Source of the DNA: Gordionus sp. m RMFG-2023
Lineage: Eukaryota > Nematomorpha > Gordioida > Chordodea > Parachordodidae
Assembly (NCBI RefSeq): GCF_954871325.1
Contig: NC_088775.1
Coordinates: 54,971,561-55,035,560, forward strand
Direction of reading: 5' to 3'
Length of the DNA stretch: 64,000 bases
The notes beneath the pieces are model-generated. The model was not told the DNA's origin. It did no database searches and saw nothing but the letters and a program-made list of their open reading frames with translations. Positions 1 through 10,808 of this stretch are shown here, piece after piece. The position numbers were made by a program, and so were the translations under genes. The number at the start of each line of letters is the position of its first letter. The first letter of the stretch is position 1.

Positions 1-302
1 TCGAAGATTTTATTATTCGTACGAATTCAAATAGTAAATTAATGGATTCGTTTAAACGAATCGAATATGAATAATGCACTATTCGGTTCGAATTCGTTTT
101 TGAATAGGCCTAATCTAGATACAGCTACAATTTTTAATACTCTTATATAAGCTTTGCATAAACCTAAATTAGGATTCTATTGTGAAAATGTATGAAATGA
201 GCTGAAAACATTATTGACTAGATATCGCATTTATCAAAATATAACTAAAATAATGATTTTCAGATTTTAATATAATAATGTAATAGAGGATTAGGTGGGG
301 CG
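1..302. other. AT-rich leader without a recognisable gene
   Basis: The first 120 bases contain several ATTCG/TTCGAAT-like short motifs in both orientations, as in the end of a degenerate repeat. The remainder is plain AT-rich sequence running into the Ty3/Gypsy fragment. I see no open frame or RNA gene. Confidence 0.4.
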
Positions 303-1787
303 ATGTTGCATTTGATAGATGGAATGGAAAGACCTGTTTTATTTTTCTCGAGAGTGTTTCGAGAAGTAGAAAAGAGGTATTCAGTGATAGAGCAGGAGGC
401 TTTAGCTGTGATTTTTGGATTCACGAAATGTCGTGAATACCTTATAGGTAGGAAGTTTGTTGTTTTTACAGATCATAAGCCGTTGATCCACTTATTCAAG
501 AAAGATAACAAAGAGTTGATGTTATCGCCTCGACTTCAGCGATGGTTATTGTTAGTAGGAAGTTTTGATTTGGATTTAAAATTTCGAAGGGGAAAAGAGA
601 ACCAGCTACCTGATATTTTGTCAAGGTTAGGTGCTGGCGAAAGTTTGGATGAATCGGTGATTTTGAAAATTGATAATCGGGAAAAATGTCTTGTACGTAC
701 GATAATGAGAAGTATAAAGGGTAGCCCAACGACATGGGAAGATATACAAAGGTTTACAAGGAAAGATAGAGAATTAGCGGTAGTTAAATTATGTATAATG
801 GGAAAGAGATCATGGAAAAATGATGATAAAGTTTTCAAAAATATTGAAACAGAATTAACTATAGTAAACGATTGTATTATGAGGGGACCCCGAGCTGTTA
901 TACCCCGGAAATTGAGGGAAAAAATTTTGAATGTTATACATGCGGGTCATCAAGGAATTACTCGTATGAAACAATGGGGAAGAGAGTATGTATGGTGGCC
1001 GAAAATGAACGAGGATATTGATAAATTGGGAAAAGAATGTGAGATTTGTAATGTATGGTCTGACATGCCCCGTAAGGATAAAAATAGTACATCACCAAAA
1101 GTTGTAGAACCAGGAGAGAGGGTTCATGTTGATTTTTTCGAATATGAAGGAAAAAAGTATATATTAAGTGCAGATGCGTTCTCCAAATGGATAGAGTTTG
1201 AAGAAATTCATGGGTTAACGGCTATTGTGATTAAACATTTTAAAAAAATATGGGCGAAGTTTGGTATTCCGAAAACTGTAGTATCGGATGGTGGACCAGC
1301 TTTTATCGGGGAAGAATTCAAGAGATTCTGTGAAAAAAGGGGTGTATATCATGTGTTAACGCCACCGTATCATCCCAGTTCCAATGGACAGGCGGAACGG
1401 ATGGTAGCGACGGTTAAAGGATGGTTGAAGAAAACCAAAAGTGGAAAAGGAGAAATGTGGGTGAAGCATTTGTATTATAATAATGCGATGGGTAATGATG
1501 GTTTGTCTCCGGCAGAAAAAATGATAGGCCGGAAGGTTAGGATGTTTTTAGATATGTTAATACCCAGTGAAGCTGAGGTAGTTATAGAGGATATTGATAG
1601 AAGGGAATTGGAATATACTGTGGGACAGTTAGTGTGGATTAGATTATATGGAAGTACAAAAAAATGGGAGAAAGGAGTTGTAATAGAGAATTTAGGAAAC
1701 AAATTAAATAGGGTAAAATTTGATGATAATAGTGAAGGTGTCAGGCACAGGGATCAGTTGAGGAAGAGAGTGCATAGAAATGGTTGA
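303..1787 (+). mobile_element. Ty3/Gypsy LTR retrotransposon fossil: RNase H and integrase part of pol
   Basis: Fossil of a Ty3/Gypsy-type pol polyprotein, 494 codons in one long frame. Residues 1-115 match the RT-linked RNase H (YSVIEQEALA at 26-35, FTDHKPL at 55-61). Around 213-250 lies the integrase HHCC zinc-binding region (HAGH, then CEIC). The integrase core follows with D in VHVDFF near 275, D in VSDGGPAF near 328 and E in NGQAERMV near 364; the D-to-E gap is 35 residues, the usual DD35E spacing. The C-terminus (about 435-494) looks like the integrase SH3/GPY-type tail. The protease and reverse transcriptase are not seen, so this is only the 3' half of pol. The long frame suggests a fairly recent copy. 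Of the known lineages it most resembles the K02A2.6-like group, from memory. Confidence 0.9.
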
Positions 1788-2110
1788 AAGAGGAAATTGT
1801 AAAGAAAGAAAATATTTAAGGATAGTTCCTGGTTAATAAAGATGTAGATTTCAATGGTTTCAATGATGTAGATAATCGTGTAATCAAGAAGCAATCACTA
1901 CCCACGTACATCGTATGTCCAACGTAAAAGAGGAACGACACTATGTTAGGAGGACAAAAAGTTATGAGGATACTACTAAAATCGCCTAAAAGAAAGGAGG
2001 ATGGCAACGTTAGAATCGACCTTCTAAAAGCAATACTGGGATAATTATCAAGATCTGATAAAGTGTATGAAATGATAAAATGCAGACATAAAATATGGTT
2101 TAAACAAAAA
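1788..2110 (+). other. Possible 3' end of the Ty3/Gypsy fossil
   Basis: The sequence stays purine-rich after the pol frame. A purine tract near 1989-2001 is followed by TGGCAACG, which could be a polypurine tract and LTR start. I cannot find a matching second LTR in the window, so this is a weak inference. Confidence 0.25.
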
Positions 2111-2129
2111 ATTATGGGAATATTTATTG

Positions 2130-2192
2130 AATGCTTATACGCTGATTAATTTTTTTTTTGAATCATTTATGGAATGCTTATACGCTGATTAA
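2130..2192. repeat. Short direct duplication (43-bp period)
   Basis: The 20-bp string AATGCTTATACGCTGATTAA occurs at 2130-2149 and again at 2173-2192, separated by a T-rich linker. It looks like a local slippage duplication. Confidence 0.75.
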
Positions 2193-2252
2193 AATTTTTT
2201 TTGCATAGTGATTTAGAAAAAATATATATAATTTGCCCAGGATTTTTGTTTA

Positions 2253-2345
2253 TGTCAAGGATATATTATATTTTTATATGAAAAAGAAATGATGTCAAAG
2301 ATATATTATATGTTTATATGAAAAAGAAATGAGGTCAAAGATATT
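2253..2345. repeat. Two-unit tandem repeat of about 40 bp
   Basis: A unit beginning TGTCAAGGATATATTATAT and ending GAAAAAGAAATGA is repeated almost exactly at 2253-2292 and 2293-2331, with the start of a third unit after it. Confidence 0.75.
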
Positions 2346-2635
2346 TTTGTATTTTATTTAAAAATAATAATAATGTTTTTTTTTTACGATTCGAAGATTG
2401 TAATTTATTTTTTAAAAATATATATTTTACCAAAAATAAAATCTACAAAAGCAAAGTTATTGTTAGTTACTTTTCTGGTAAGACTACAAAACTAATAAAA
2501 ATATATTTCCTATTTGTTCAAGGCTTATTTTTGATTTAATCTCTTAAACAATTTCTTATATTTTATATATTTTTTTATTAAAATTAACCTCCTATCTTGT
2601 AAAAATATTTTATGACTATATATAGACTAAGAAAA
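2346..2635. other. No recognised feature
   Basis: AT-rich sequence with long T and A runs. No motif shared with other parts of the window was found. Confidence 0.4.
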
Positions 2636-2730
2636 CCCGGTCGAAGGCCAGGCAAAAGCGGGCCGAGCCCCGCCTAAAATGGGGTCTGGGGGCTCCCCCT
2701 CCCTTAAAAAAATCCTGGCTATGCCTATGA
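2636..2730. mobile_element. GC-rich terminal fragment of a hAT-like element
   Basis: The block starts CCCGGTCGAAGGCCAGG and ends in ATCCTGGCTATGCCTATGA. Another block at 10718-10808 has the same order: CCCGGCCGAAGGCCAGG, a C-rich stretch, then a terminal GCC-containing motif. Read outward-in, the end resembles hAT terminal repeats of the CAxxGGCxTA type. No partner end or target duplication was identified. Confidence 0.45.
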
Positions 2731-3335
2731 CTGATATTTATACTAAATATTTAGATTTTTATCAATTCATTTAAATATCAAATACTAAAATAATTTATTA
2801 ATAAACCACATATGTCCACTAGGGCATTGCAAGGAAATGTGGCTACTGTATTGAAAAGCAGGCAAATCTTTATAAAGAGTCGGCTCCTAATAATTAAAAA
2901 ACACATTTACCAGAAAACTATAAATTTGATTTACTAATATTCAACAAACTTCATGCATCTTAACTTATTAAAACTAAAATCAATTTAAATTATGAGATAA
3001 ATTTAAGCAAACTAAATATAAGTAGGATTGTGCCGAACAAATTTTTCGCCGACTCGACCCCGATCTGATATTTATATATTTTTTTTATCATCTATCTTTG
3101 AACCAAATATAATTTAAAAAAATCGGGCACCCATCCTCCAAATATAAACATTCTATATATATATAATAATCATAAATTAAAGCTTATAACATAATTAAAA
3201 CTTGTTGCCTTGGGCAAACTACTCCATCTAAACAAACCACTCCTTCCGGACAAACTAGGAATTTTTTATAGCTATTTATATGAATTATTATGTGGTTTGA
3301 AGGTTTAAACAGATGTCCGAGTAGTTGTCGGCACA
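2731..3335. other. AT-rich sequence with a short GATCTGATA-type repeat fragment
   Basis: Mostly featureless. Around 3030-3075 there is a CGACCCCGATCTGATA fragment, related in flavour to the ends of the GTACCGATA-type repeats at 6442-7181. No coding signal. Confidence 0.35.
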
Positions 3336-3361
3336 TTTTGAGCCGATTTTTAAAAACGGCT
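3336..3361. repeat. Solo terminal-repeat fragment of the 23972-24173 MITE
   Basis: These 26 bases match the inner part of the 35-bp terminal inverted repeat of the element at 23972-24173 (core GAGCCGATTTTTAAAAACGG). The rest of the element is absent. Confidence 0.6.
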
Positions 3362-3409
3362 ATTACATATGCAAAACATCAAATTATGCATTTATTTTAA
3401 TAAAAATAT

Positions 3410-3569
3410 CATAGACCTGCAGGCCCGTACCGGGTTTTTAAATATACCCGGGCCGGGTCTAAAAAATTTTAAATACTCGGGCTGGGCCGGGTCTGAAATA
3501 ATCCGGGCTGGGCCTGAAAATATAAAACCGGGGCCGGGTCGTGCAAATGGTACCTCTGCAGGTCTCTGA
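3410..3569 (+). mobile_element. Short GC-rich hAT-1 MITE
   Basis: This 160-bp element starts CATAGACCTGCAGG and ends with GGTACCTCTGCAGGTCTCTG. The reverse complement of that end, CAGAGACCTGCAG, matches the start with one mismatch. The inside is made of GGGCCGGG blocks separated by A/T runs. The same ends bound the complete element at 52214-53809, so this is a non-autonomous derivative of that hAT family. The 8-bp flanks do not match, so the insertion is old or rearranged. Confidence 0.75.
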
Positions 3570-3917
3570 GATGTCAAAAAATGGTTTGTAGACACTTTAT
3601 CATGCTACACTTAATCATGACGACACTTTATCACTCAGTCATTTGATAACTCGACACTTTATCATAATTTATTTGTTTAATTTATTTAAAAAGTTACTTT
3701 TTGTTTCAATTTTATTTAAAAATTTATTATTTTTTTTTAATATTTTTTTAAAAAATATGTATTTATTTTTATTCTGTGAAAAAGTTAAAACATTAAAAAA
3801 TATATTAAGTATAATAATTACAATATATAAAAAACCATATGACAAAAATTAAAAATCTATAAATGAATATTACAGAGGTTTAGATTCATAAATGTATATG
3901 CTTGGATATTCATTAAA
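3570..3917. other. Repetitive AT-rich stretch
   Basis: Around 3585-3665 the phrase GACACTTTATCA is repeated three or four times at irregular spacing. The rest is T-rich. No gene seen. Confidence 0.4.
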
Positions 3918-4330
3918 GAGATATTCTCTGCCTGAGATAAAGATTTTCCTTGGGGTCGCCGAAAAGAGTTGTTTTCCCTAAAGGTTTTAAGAAAAGTGAT
4001 GCTTCAATGCCAAAGTTACCTAAAATGGAAGTGACAAAAGGTAAAAAATATAGCATTTTTTGAAAAAGAATGTTTGAGGTACAGACGTGATTGAAGAGAT
4101 GTGTTTATTGATTTAGCAAATAAGTCTATACAGGCATAGTCCCAAGCTAAACGCAGTCTTCTCCAAGGAGTGGATGTTATTCCATCTGGAAGTTTGTTGC
4201 CTAAGGTATTGTAGGCTCTAAAATTGATTGAATAAGTAGATAGGATCTTTTGTATGAGAGCATTAATTGCAAGATGGCGTAAATGTATGTCGAGTATCTG
4301 CAATATAATCAAGTGTCCTTAACTATCTAC
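3918..4330 (-). pseudogene. LINE C-terminal relic (PDG-PW-WD type)
   Basis: The minus strand reads HLRHLAINALI, then LPDGITSTPWRRLRLAWDYA. In a second frame it gives GNFGIEASLFLKPLG and ends in LRQRISL. From memory this order (PDG.T..PW......WD.TC.DT, then a Gly-rich stretch, then LRQRIS) is the C-terminal region of a broad group of non-LTR retrotransposon proteins downstream of reverse transcriptase. At least one frameshift separates the two parts near 4040. No RT domain is found upstream, so only the tail survives. The exact clade cannot be assigned from this much. Confidence 0.6.
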
Positions 4331-4345
4331 CTGGATTTTGCATAA

Positions 4346-5344
4346 GCTGCAGTTTGAGATGGATTCCAATTAAGATCATTAGTTCTTCTTGGGATAGATA
4401 AGTACCCATATTCTTACTTAATTATTATCTTATTTTATAACATAAGCAATAAGACAATTTAATTTATACTCTTTATTATCGCAAATATAGATTATCAATA
4501 AATCCAGGAAATATGGCAATTGTTTTTAAAATTGTGATAAAATCCGAAATTCCATAATTTAAAACACATCAATGAACTCATTTTTAATATCTTTATATTT
4601 TCTAAGAAGCATGGTGTTTTCCCCATTACGACTTGATATAGGGCCTTATGTTTGTACATATATTTATGTCCCCTTCCCTTTAAAAATTTCCAAAATGTCA
4701 GTTGAGAACATTGGCATAGGGGTTTAATTCAATAGTGACAGCCTTCAACACAATTTGTTGTTCGGATTCGGACGACACCAAACGTATAATTATGTTTGTA
4801 TCACAATTATACATTATAGAAAGGAGCTGAAAAATTATTTAGTTGCCTTATAATTTATAACAAAATATACAATTTTACTAGGATTTCTACGTCGATAGAG
4901 GTCAACTCAATAGGAAATGAGCTCAGAGGAGCCAATAATTTCTCCTATTTCTGCCAAGGTTTCAAGTCCTTAGATTCATAGACTTCTTTTAGTCCCAAAT
5001 AAATTATTTTTATATTTACGTTCTATTTTTGATGGAAATGGCATTTATCGGAGGCTGTTAAAAATCCATCAAATATGTTTACGTTTATCAACCTTAGGCT
5101 AAATTAAATCAGTACATCTTATCAATCACCTTAGCCGAAACTTCGAATTTTACATTTTGTCACTTATAAGCTTTTTTAATCATAATATTTTTGTCATATT
5201 TAATATATTGCTATTTTAAATAATTACACTTTATATAATTTTTTTTTTTAATTTAAAAAAATTTCTTAAAAATGAAACAAAAAAAATTTGAAAAAATATG
5301 TAAGTAAATAAAATCGTGTGATTAAGTGTAATTATCAAATGACT
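4346..5344. other. No recognised feature (about 1 kb)
   Basis: Only short frames on either strand and no motif shared with the repeat families described elsewhere in the window. Confidence 0.4.
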
Positions 5345-5379
5345 AATGTGCCGCATGATAAAATGTCGGCGCAAAAAAT

Positions 5380-5830
5380 ATAGATAATAATTGAATTATA
5401 TGACAATTCAACAAAAAAAACATGGTTTTCATCCCGACCCCCTCAGATCTCTTTAAAATTTTTACAAGAGTTTGATTTAAGAAAAATAAAACTTTAGCCT
5501 CCAACTCCAAACAGCGGCTGAGATACGGGGCTCTGAAAGTCGAATAAATACATTTTGGACAAAATGCACTCCCTTTAATTATAAAATCTTTAGATACAAT
5601 TAAGCTATAAGATTTAAATTTATTTATATAGCTTAATGGAAGGCCTTTAAAGTAATATAATGTTAAATTTTGTTTAAAAAAATTAAATGTCAAAATCCGG
5701 AAATGGATAAAATCAAATCGGCATTTTTTCTCTCTCTTAGATTTTATTTATGAATAGCTATAGGATTAATTAATAAATATGCAAAATTTAGTTGGGTCGA
5801 GCACAGGTTTAGGAGATATGGTATTTTAAT
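5380..5830. repeat. Highly diverged copy of the 49013-49555 inverted-repeat family
   Basis: It keeps the CGACCCCCTC-GAT-TTTAAAATTTTTA order near 5435-5465 and a TCCGGAAATGG-type segment near 5695. These recall the copies at 22934-23719, 38509-38905 and 49013-49555. The open frame across it (minus strand, 5343-5693) looks like chance. Confidence 0.35.
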
Positions 5831-5879
5831 CATTTCTTTATAAATATTTGATATTAATCAATAATTGTAATATAAATCT

Positions 5880-6085
5880 CAGATCCCTGCAGAGATACCA
5901 TTTGCACAAGTTGGTTCGGATTTTTTAAAATATATTTTATTAATTTTTAATTTGTAGCTAATAATGACGATTTAAAATATTTGGTTTAAAATATAAGGCC
6001 CAGCCCAGTTATTTTTTTAAAAAATTTATAAGGCCGGCCCCGGTAAAATTAAAATACGACCCGGCTAGGGAGCTATCAAATATTT
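5880..6085 (-). mobile_element. Truncated GC-rich hAT-1 end
   Basis: Begins CAGATCCCTGCAGAGATACC followed by ATTTGCACA, which is the hAT-1 right end read backward (compare 23720 and 46804). Inside is the GCTAATAATGACGATTT core seen in other long copies. The opposite CTGCAGG end is missing. Confidence 0.65.
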
Positions 6086-6441
6086 TATATTTAAGTATAG
6101 TGGGGAGGGGGGGGGGGCTATAACTAATTTATTTGATGAATTGAAATTTCTCTCCTCATAAAAATCAGGAAGTAGTGCGTTATTAGCTACTTTAAAAATA
6201 CTATAGAATTTTTTTTACGTATCTCTATTTCCACAAATAATTTATTTATTAATATTGCATCTCAATAATAATAAATATTGTCATCCCCAGGTCTAGAGCG
6301 ACGATCAGAAAATATAAGTTATAATTGTTCAACACTAGCATACAATGCGGTATTATTTTTTATATAAGAAAAAACATCAAACTAATTATTTTTAGATTTA
6401 AAAAAATGCGTCTAAAGGATTTTCAATAATATTATTATATA
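6086..6441. other. No recognised feature; 10-bp G run
   Basis: A GGGGAGGGGGGGGG tract lies near 6104-6117. Poly-G/C tracts of this sort sit beside hAT ends elsewhere in the window (47531, 61859, 62165), but no terminal repeat is visible here. Confidence 0.3.
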
Positions 6442-7181
6442 CAGGGGTGTACCGATACCACTTTTTGGAGGATGATCCGATATTCTCGATATTAAATTGT
6501 CACCGATCCGATATCAAATCTAATTTTCTATTCTGTAAAGATACCAATGGTTTTAAATTTTAATATACTTTTTATTAGTATAACATCTATAATTTAACTA
6601 TACTATAACATATATCATTTAAATATATTATAATGATCAGTTATAGTTTATATGCAATTCAATTACAATTCTAAAAATATATAAAATATTTTTATTGATA
6701 AATCACTTATTTATATAATAAGTAATAACATTAATCTATTTACATAATAAGTAATAAACAAATATATTTTGAAATTTGAAATTAATATATCGAAGATTTC
6801 TTTTTAGAAATACCAAAATTTCCAATTTATCAAAGGTCAGTCTGCGGCGATGGGGACTGTCAATATCACCAGCTTCACTAAAAACAGATACTGAAAAGAT
6901 TATCGCGTACTTTTATAAACAGAATGCGTAAAAAAAATAACAATATGGCAGAATGTTTATTAATTAATTATTATCATTATAAAAATAAACATAAAAATGA
7001 ATTTAGATTTTATTTATAAAAATAAATGGTTTTTTAGATAAAACTTTTTAAAAATTTATAACATTTTATTTTTGTTAAAAACGCCATTTTTTATAGGATC
7101 GGATAGGAAAATTTCATGATATTTTAAAATGGGTGAAATATCGGCCCTAACCGATCCGATAAAAATATCGGTACATCCCTA
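6442..7181. mobile_element. Non-autonomous DNA transposon with GTACCGATA ends
   Basis: A 740-bp element whose left end CAGGGGTGTACCGATA is matched, inverted, by the right end TATCGGTACATCCCTA. Further inverted GATCCGATA motifs lie just inside. The CAG-type terminus suggests hAT. The 8-bp flanks (ATTATATA and ATTTCAAA) agree only in their first three bases, so no target duplication is preserved. The interior is AT-rich without coding signal. Partial relatives are at 18258-18590 and 54600-54760. Confidence 0.65.
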
Positions 7182-8024
7182 ATTTCAAAAAAATCACCAT
7201 AGTAGGCGGCGTTTTTGATTTGGCTAGGGTCAGTCTAAAATTATAATAGTAATAAATAGTTAATGAGTAGGCGAAGACCAAGTTTATCTACTGACCAGGC
7301 CCTCACCCTTATCTATTGAACCAACTTTTCTCAAAATTGGTCAAAATGTGAAAGGATTGAAAAAGTATTTTTTAGCATGTTTTGATAAAATTTGTAAATA
7401 TATTAATAGATAAGTGGTTAATTTTAAGCAAGTTTAACATCCTGATAATAATTTATAAAATATTATCATTTAATAGATGAGTCTGATGGTAAAATGAAAT
7501 GTTAATGTTTATTATTTATTGATAATTCTTGAATAATATCTTATGTCCATTGAAATTTACCATGTTTTGACTGGGCCAAAACTTTTACATAAACTCATCT
7601 AGCTTAAAACTATTATAGATACAGCTATTCAAATTTTATTTTAAATATTAAGGATTGGGCTATACATTGATATTAAATTTGTTTGATATATTACTTTAAA
7701 TGTTTCCTCGTACTAGACTTGTTTGATGATAAAGTCCTGCAAATCTTACAATGAAATTTACACCATTTGTTAATTTATTCATCCAGATTAAAATATTTTG
7801 CAAATTCAGGAAAAGGAAATTCCTTATTATCATTATTTTTCAAGAAAATTACTTTGTCGATATGATCCCTACCACAATTATCTTCAATAGAAAACTAAAT
7901 TTATAGCAGATTTTTAAATATAAATATAATTCAAAATTAAATTAAATAAAAAGATCATGATTTTAGAATTAATTATAAATATATCTTAACAATTTTATGC
8001 GTATATATTATTTAAAATCTAAAT
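7182..8024. other. No recognised feature
   Basis: AT-rich, with short CTGACCAGGCCC-like and GTCGATATGATCC-like islands that match nothing else here. Confidence 0.35.
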
Positions 8025-8096
8025 TAGTAGCGAGCTACCACTATAGCCATTTTTTTAAAGTAGCGCGCTAAAGCTACCGCTACTTTAATAACAACA
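8025..8096. repeat. Short imperfect palindrome (GTAGC motifs)
   Basis: AGTAGCGAGCTAC, AGTAGCGCGC and GTAGC in the opposite sense are packed in about 70 bp and end near AACAACACTG. It could be the remnant of a small element end. Nothing further supports it. Confidence 0.35.
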
Positions 8097-8452
8097 CTGA
8101 TAAAAATAACTACAAAATACAAATCAATTTTTGATTATAATTTTATTGTAGGCAAAATTTAATTGTATAAAATTTTTAAATTTATATGTTGCAGATCAAA
8201 TAATTTCACAATATGAATATATAACTTTAATTTTATTTTCCATAAGAGGTATAAATGTATGAAACTTTTGTGTTCCGGGAATGCGTTTAGCCTTTTGAAA
8301 CCTTGTTTCAAGAGATTGTTACAATTTTTCATATTCATGGTCGTTTACAAACCCGTAATTAATCCTTGTGATATTTTTTATATAAAAATTAAATATATCT
8401 TAAGTATTTAATATCTGGTTCTCATAAGGAAACTGAGGGCTAGCTCTTGCTG

Positions 8453-9022
8453 CTAACTATTTGGTTTCCTCCCAACAATCAGTTTTACCATTGACTGTTG
8501 CGAAAAAGTGTCATTTTTCTTTGATTCCGAAATCAAGTTCATGATGGCAAAAATTATTAAATTTTTATATTGCGTTACTGGGCCATCAGAAAAATAAAAA
8601 AAATTTGATATATTTTGAAATTTTGATTTAAGAACATTGATCATTTTAGTTTGGAATAAGTAATCGCCACACGCTTTGTGTTTTAGACATAATGACAGCA
8701 TAAGTGGTTAGTATTCCAGTGGAATCCCTGAACGTATTCCTGCGCAACAAAAGCAACATTTTCCGAGAAATCTCATATAACTAAAAATTCAGCAATATTT
8801 AAACTTGATTTTAATGAATTGTGAAATGCCTACTGTTGCGAAGATATAAATTAATGTAGGATTAACGTATTTAATTTTTAGAAAAAGATCGGATGTCAAC
8901 TTGCAAAATGTTTTAAGAGTCGCTCGATCAACAGATAACCATTGTTTGAAAGTTATATAATAAATTGCACTATTGTCTAATGATATCTCAAACTTTTCTC
9001 TAGATTGAGGAACCACGAACAA
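8453..9022 (-). pseudogene. SDG/HGK-family relic, copy 1
   Basis: The minus strand holds two frames of one protein. The first (9022-8789) contains ITFKQWLSVDRATLKTF. The second (8701-8453) contains FFYFSDGPVTQYKN. The relic at 37283-38060 carries the matching FKQWLAADRTTLET and a downstream HGKTPCD motif, so both come from the same family. I recall such proteins, with an SDG..QYKN motif followed by HGK.PCD.GG, as abundant uncharacterised and probably transposon-borne proteins in invertebrate genomes. The function is not known to me. Stops and a frame change separate the parts here, so it is dead. Confidence 0.6.
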
Positions 9023-9365
9023 AATTTACATTTTTTAAAGTAACAATCAAAAATTGCAGGATTAGAGAGATTGTGCAATAGAATCTTGATAGTCTTTAAT
9101 GGGGAATATATCATTAGACATTATTGGGCAAATCTTCCGCCGATCAATATCAATTTAAAATTTTGATGAATAATGCACATGATGGGTTCCTGGTCCTCAG
9201 GTAAGAAACAATATTTAATCATCTTAAATAAGCACATTTACTAAACCTCACTTTTATATCAAATTCCTTAGAATGCACAAAATGAGTTTTTTTCTGTAAT
9301 TGGCACGACGACTCTCCTTTAACCTATATTGATATAAAATGGTTTTTACCAGTTATTAGACTATT
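9023..9365. other. Flank of the SDG-family relic
   Basis: Minus-strand frames are short and broken. This is where the N-terminal part of the family protein would be expected, but no motif can be identified. Confidence 0.3.
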
Positions 9366-9659
9366 TTAATTAGAATTATAAAAATTTTCAATAATATCTA
9401 TAATATAGTATTGAAGAACACTCCCAGTCATTATAATATTTGGATTAGAAAAAACAACCTTTTCCTTGACCAATTTCTTTGCTATCCTTGCCATAAATCC
9501 AGTCGTAGAAAATGCTTCCTGTATTAGAGTCAAAGAATTTGATAACACAGTCAATATCTGAATATCATTTTTAATGGGTATTTTCAAATTTATTTTCAAT
9601 CGCTTAATGATTTCACATTCATTGCTAATATTAAAATTATTTTCTAAAGAAATTTTCAA
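9366..9659 (-). CDS. Unrecognised 97-codon frame
   Basis: An open frame upstream (minus strand) of the SDG-family relic, with a mostly hydrophilic predicted protein containing KINLKIPIKNDIQILTVL. It may be the N-terminal part of that element or may be chance. No motif recognised. Confidence 0.25.
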   Translation of the reverse strand: MKISLENNFNISNECEIIKRLKINLKIPIKNDIQILTVLSNSLTLIQEAFSTTGFMARIAKKLVKEKVVFSNPNIIMTGSVLQYYIIDIIENFYNSN

Positions 9660-9879
9660 AATATTTTTCTTAATTTTTTCCTAGATCTTCACTTTTTTTT
9701 AAAGTATATCTTTTTTTATTTACGCGTTTTTTTTAATTGGTACTCGCCTATTAATGGCAATGTTCATTTAAATACAAAGGCAGCATCTCGTGAAATATGT
9801 ATGTTGAAGGAAATGTGATACTGGTTGAATCTTAGATACTTTTTTGTCGCAAATAAAAGTAAGGTTTTAGATAAAAACA

Positions 9880-10345
9880 AGTCTTTAGCAATCTTCAAGT
9901 TTTATTACCCAAAGATCCTTCTTCGTTTTCTAATACCACTATTGGTAAAATTAAATATTTAACAAATTTTTATTCCTATGATATTGATACTGAAATAAAT
10001 TTAATCAGTTAATTCGAATTGTGGTATAAATATTTAGTACGTTTAGCTATTTTACCTGAGCATGCTATTGATGGGCTCAATCGGTATAAAGAAACCTTTG
10101 CTCAATTTCCCAATATTTTGAAGTTGTTTCATATTCTTGCATGTTTGCCTATTACAACATGTACGAATGAAAGGACTTGTTCCAACTTGTGAAGGTTGAA
10201 AACATATTTACGAAGTACTACTTCGGAATCTCGGCTAAATGGGTTAGCTCCGTTAAATATCCACAGAGATTTGGTTCCAACGACAAACGAAATTCTTGAT
10301 GAATTGGCAACATTCCCACGAAAATTAAAAATCACATTATATAGT
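9880..10345 (+). pseudogene. hAT transposase C-terminus (hAT-3, ZMYM-like)
   Basis: The plus strand reads FPNILKLFHILACLPITTCT, then NERTCSNL, a stop codon, and RLKTYLRSTTSESRLNGLA-PLNIHRD. This is the hAT dimerisation domain in the form found in the TTF/ZMYM1-like lineage (consensus, from memory: LPVTTxxxERSFSxLRRLKTYLRSTM..ERLNGLALL.IHR). The single TGA at about 10188-10190 replaces the Arg position. Upstream (9880-10080) the frame is broken. The C-rich block and terminal motif at 10718-10808 probably form the 3' end of this element. Confidence 0.75.
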
Positions 10346-10717
10346 ATTTAATAAAAAATTTTGTATAATATTGTATTTGATAATAAGTTAAAAAAAACTT
10401 GTTTATTAAATTATTTTATAGTCAATATTTTATACACACTACTATTAGTATTTTCAATAAAAAAATATATTCTACTTATATTGTGAGAATTTAAGCTGAG
10501 GCTAGTTTTTAAAGCTAATTTTATAAAAAAAATGACATTAAACTTTATTCCAACTTTACATTTAAAAAAACTTTATTAAATATAATATACCTAACTTAAA
10601 ATAATAAAAAATAGGCTTGTAATATCCATAAGCACGAATTAGTAAATAAAGGTTAAAAATAGAAATATAATTATTATTTAAATAATGAATAATTTAATAG
10701 AATAGCTAAAACATAAG
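10346..10717 (+). other. 3' non-coding part of hAT-3
   Basis: AT-rich sequence between the dimerisation domain and the GC-rich terminal block. Treated as the trailer of the same element by position only. Confidence 0.35.
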
Positions 10718-10808
10718 ACCCGGCCGAAGGCCAGGTAAAAAAAATTGGGGGGCGAAGCCCCCAAAAAATCCCCCCCCCCCCACATAAGAAAATCTTGAAT
10801 ACGCCACT
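10718..10808 (+). mobile_element. hAT-3 terminal block
   Basis: CCCGGCCGAAGGCCAGG, a GGGGGGCGAAGCCCCC hairpin, a 13-base C run, then AAATCTTGAATACGCCACTG. Read from the other strand the end is CAGTGGCGTATTCAAG, a typical hAT terminal repeat. The block at 2636-2730 is a relative. The left end of the element was not found. Confidence 0.6.

Noticed and set aside
496-838. Minus-strand frames across the Ty3/Gypsy pol fragment
   Set aside because: Shadows of the coding strand without any domain.
6442-7181. 8-bp target duplication for the GTACCGATA element
   Set aside because: Flanks ATTATATA and ATTTCAAA agree only in three bases, so no duplication is claimed.
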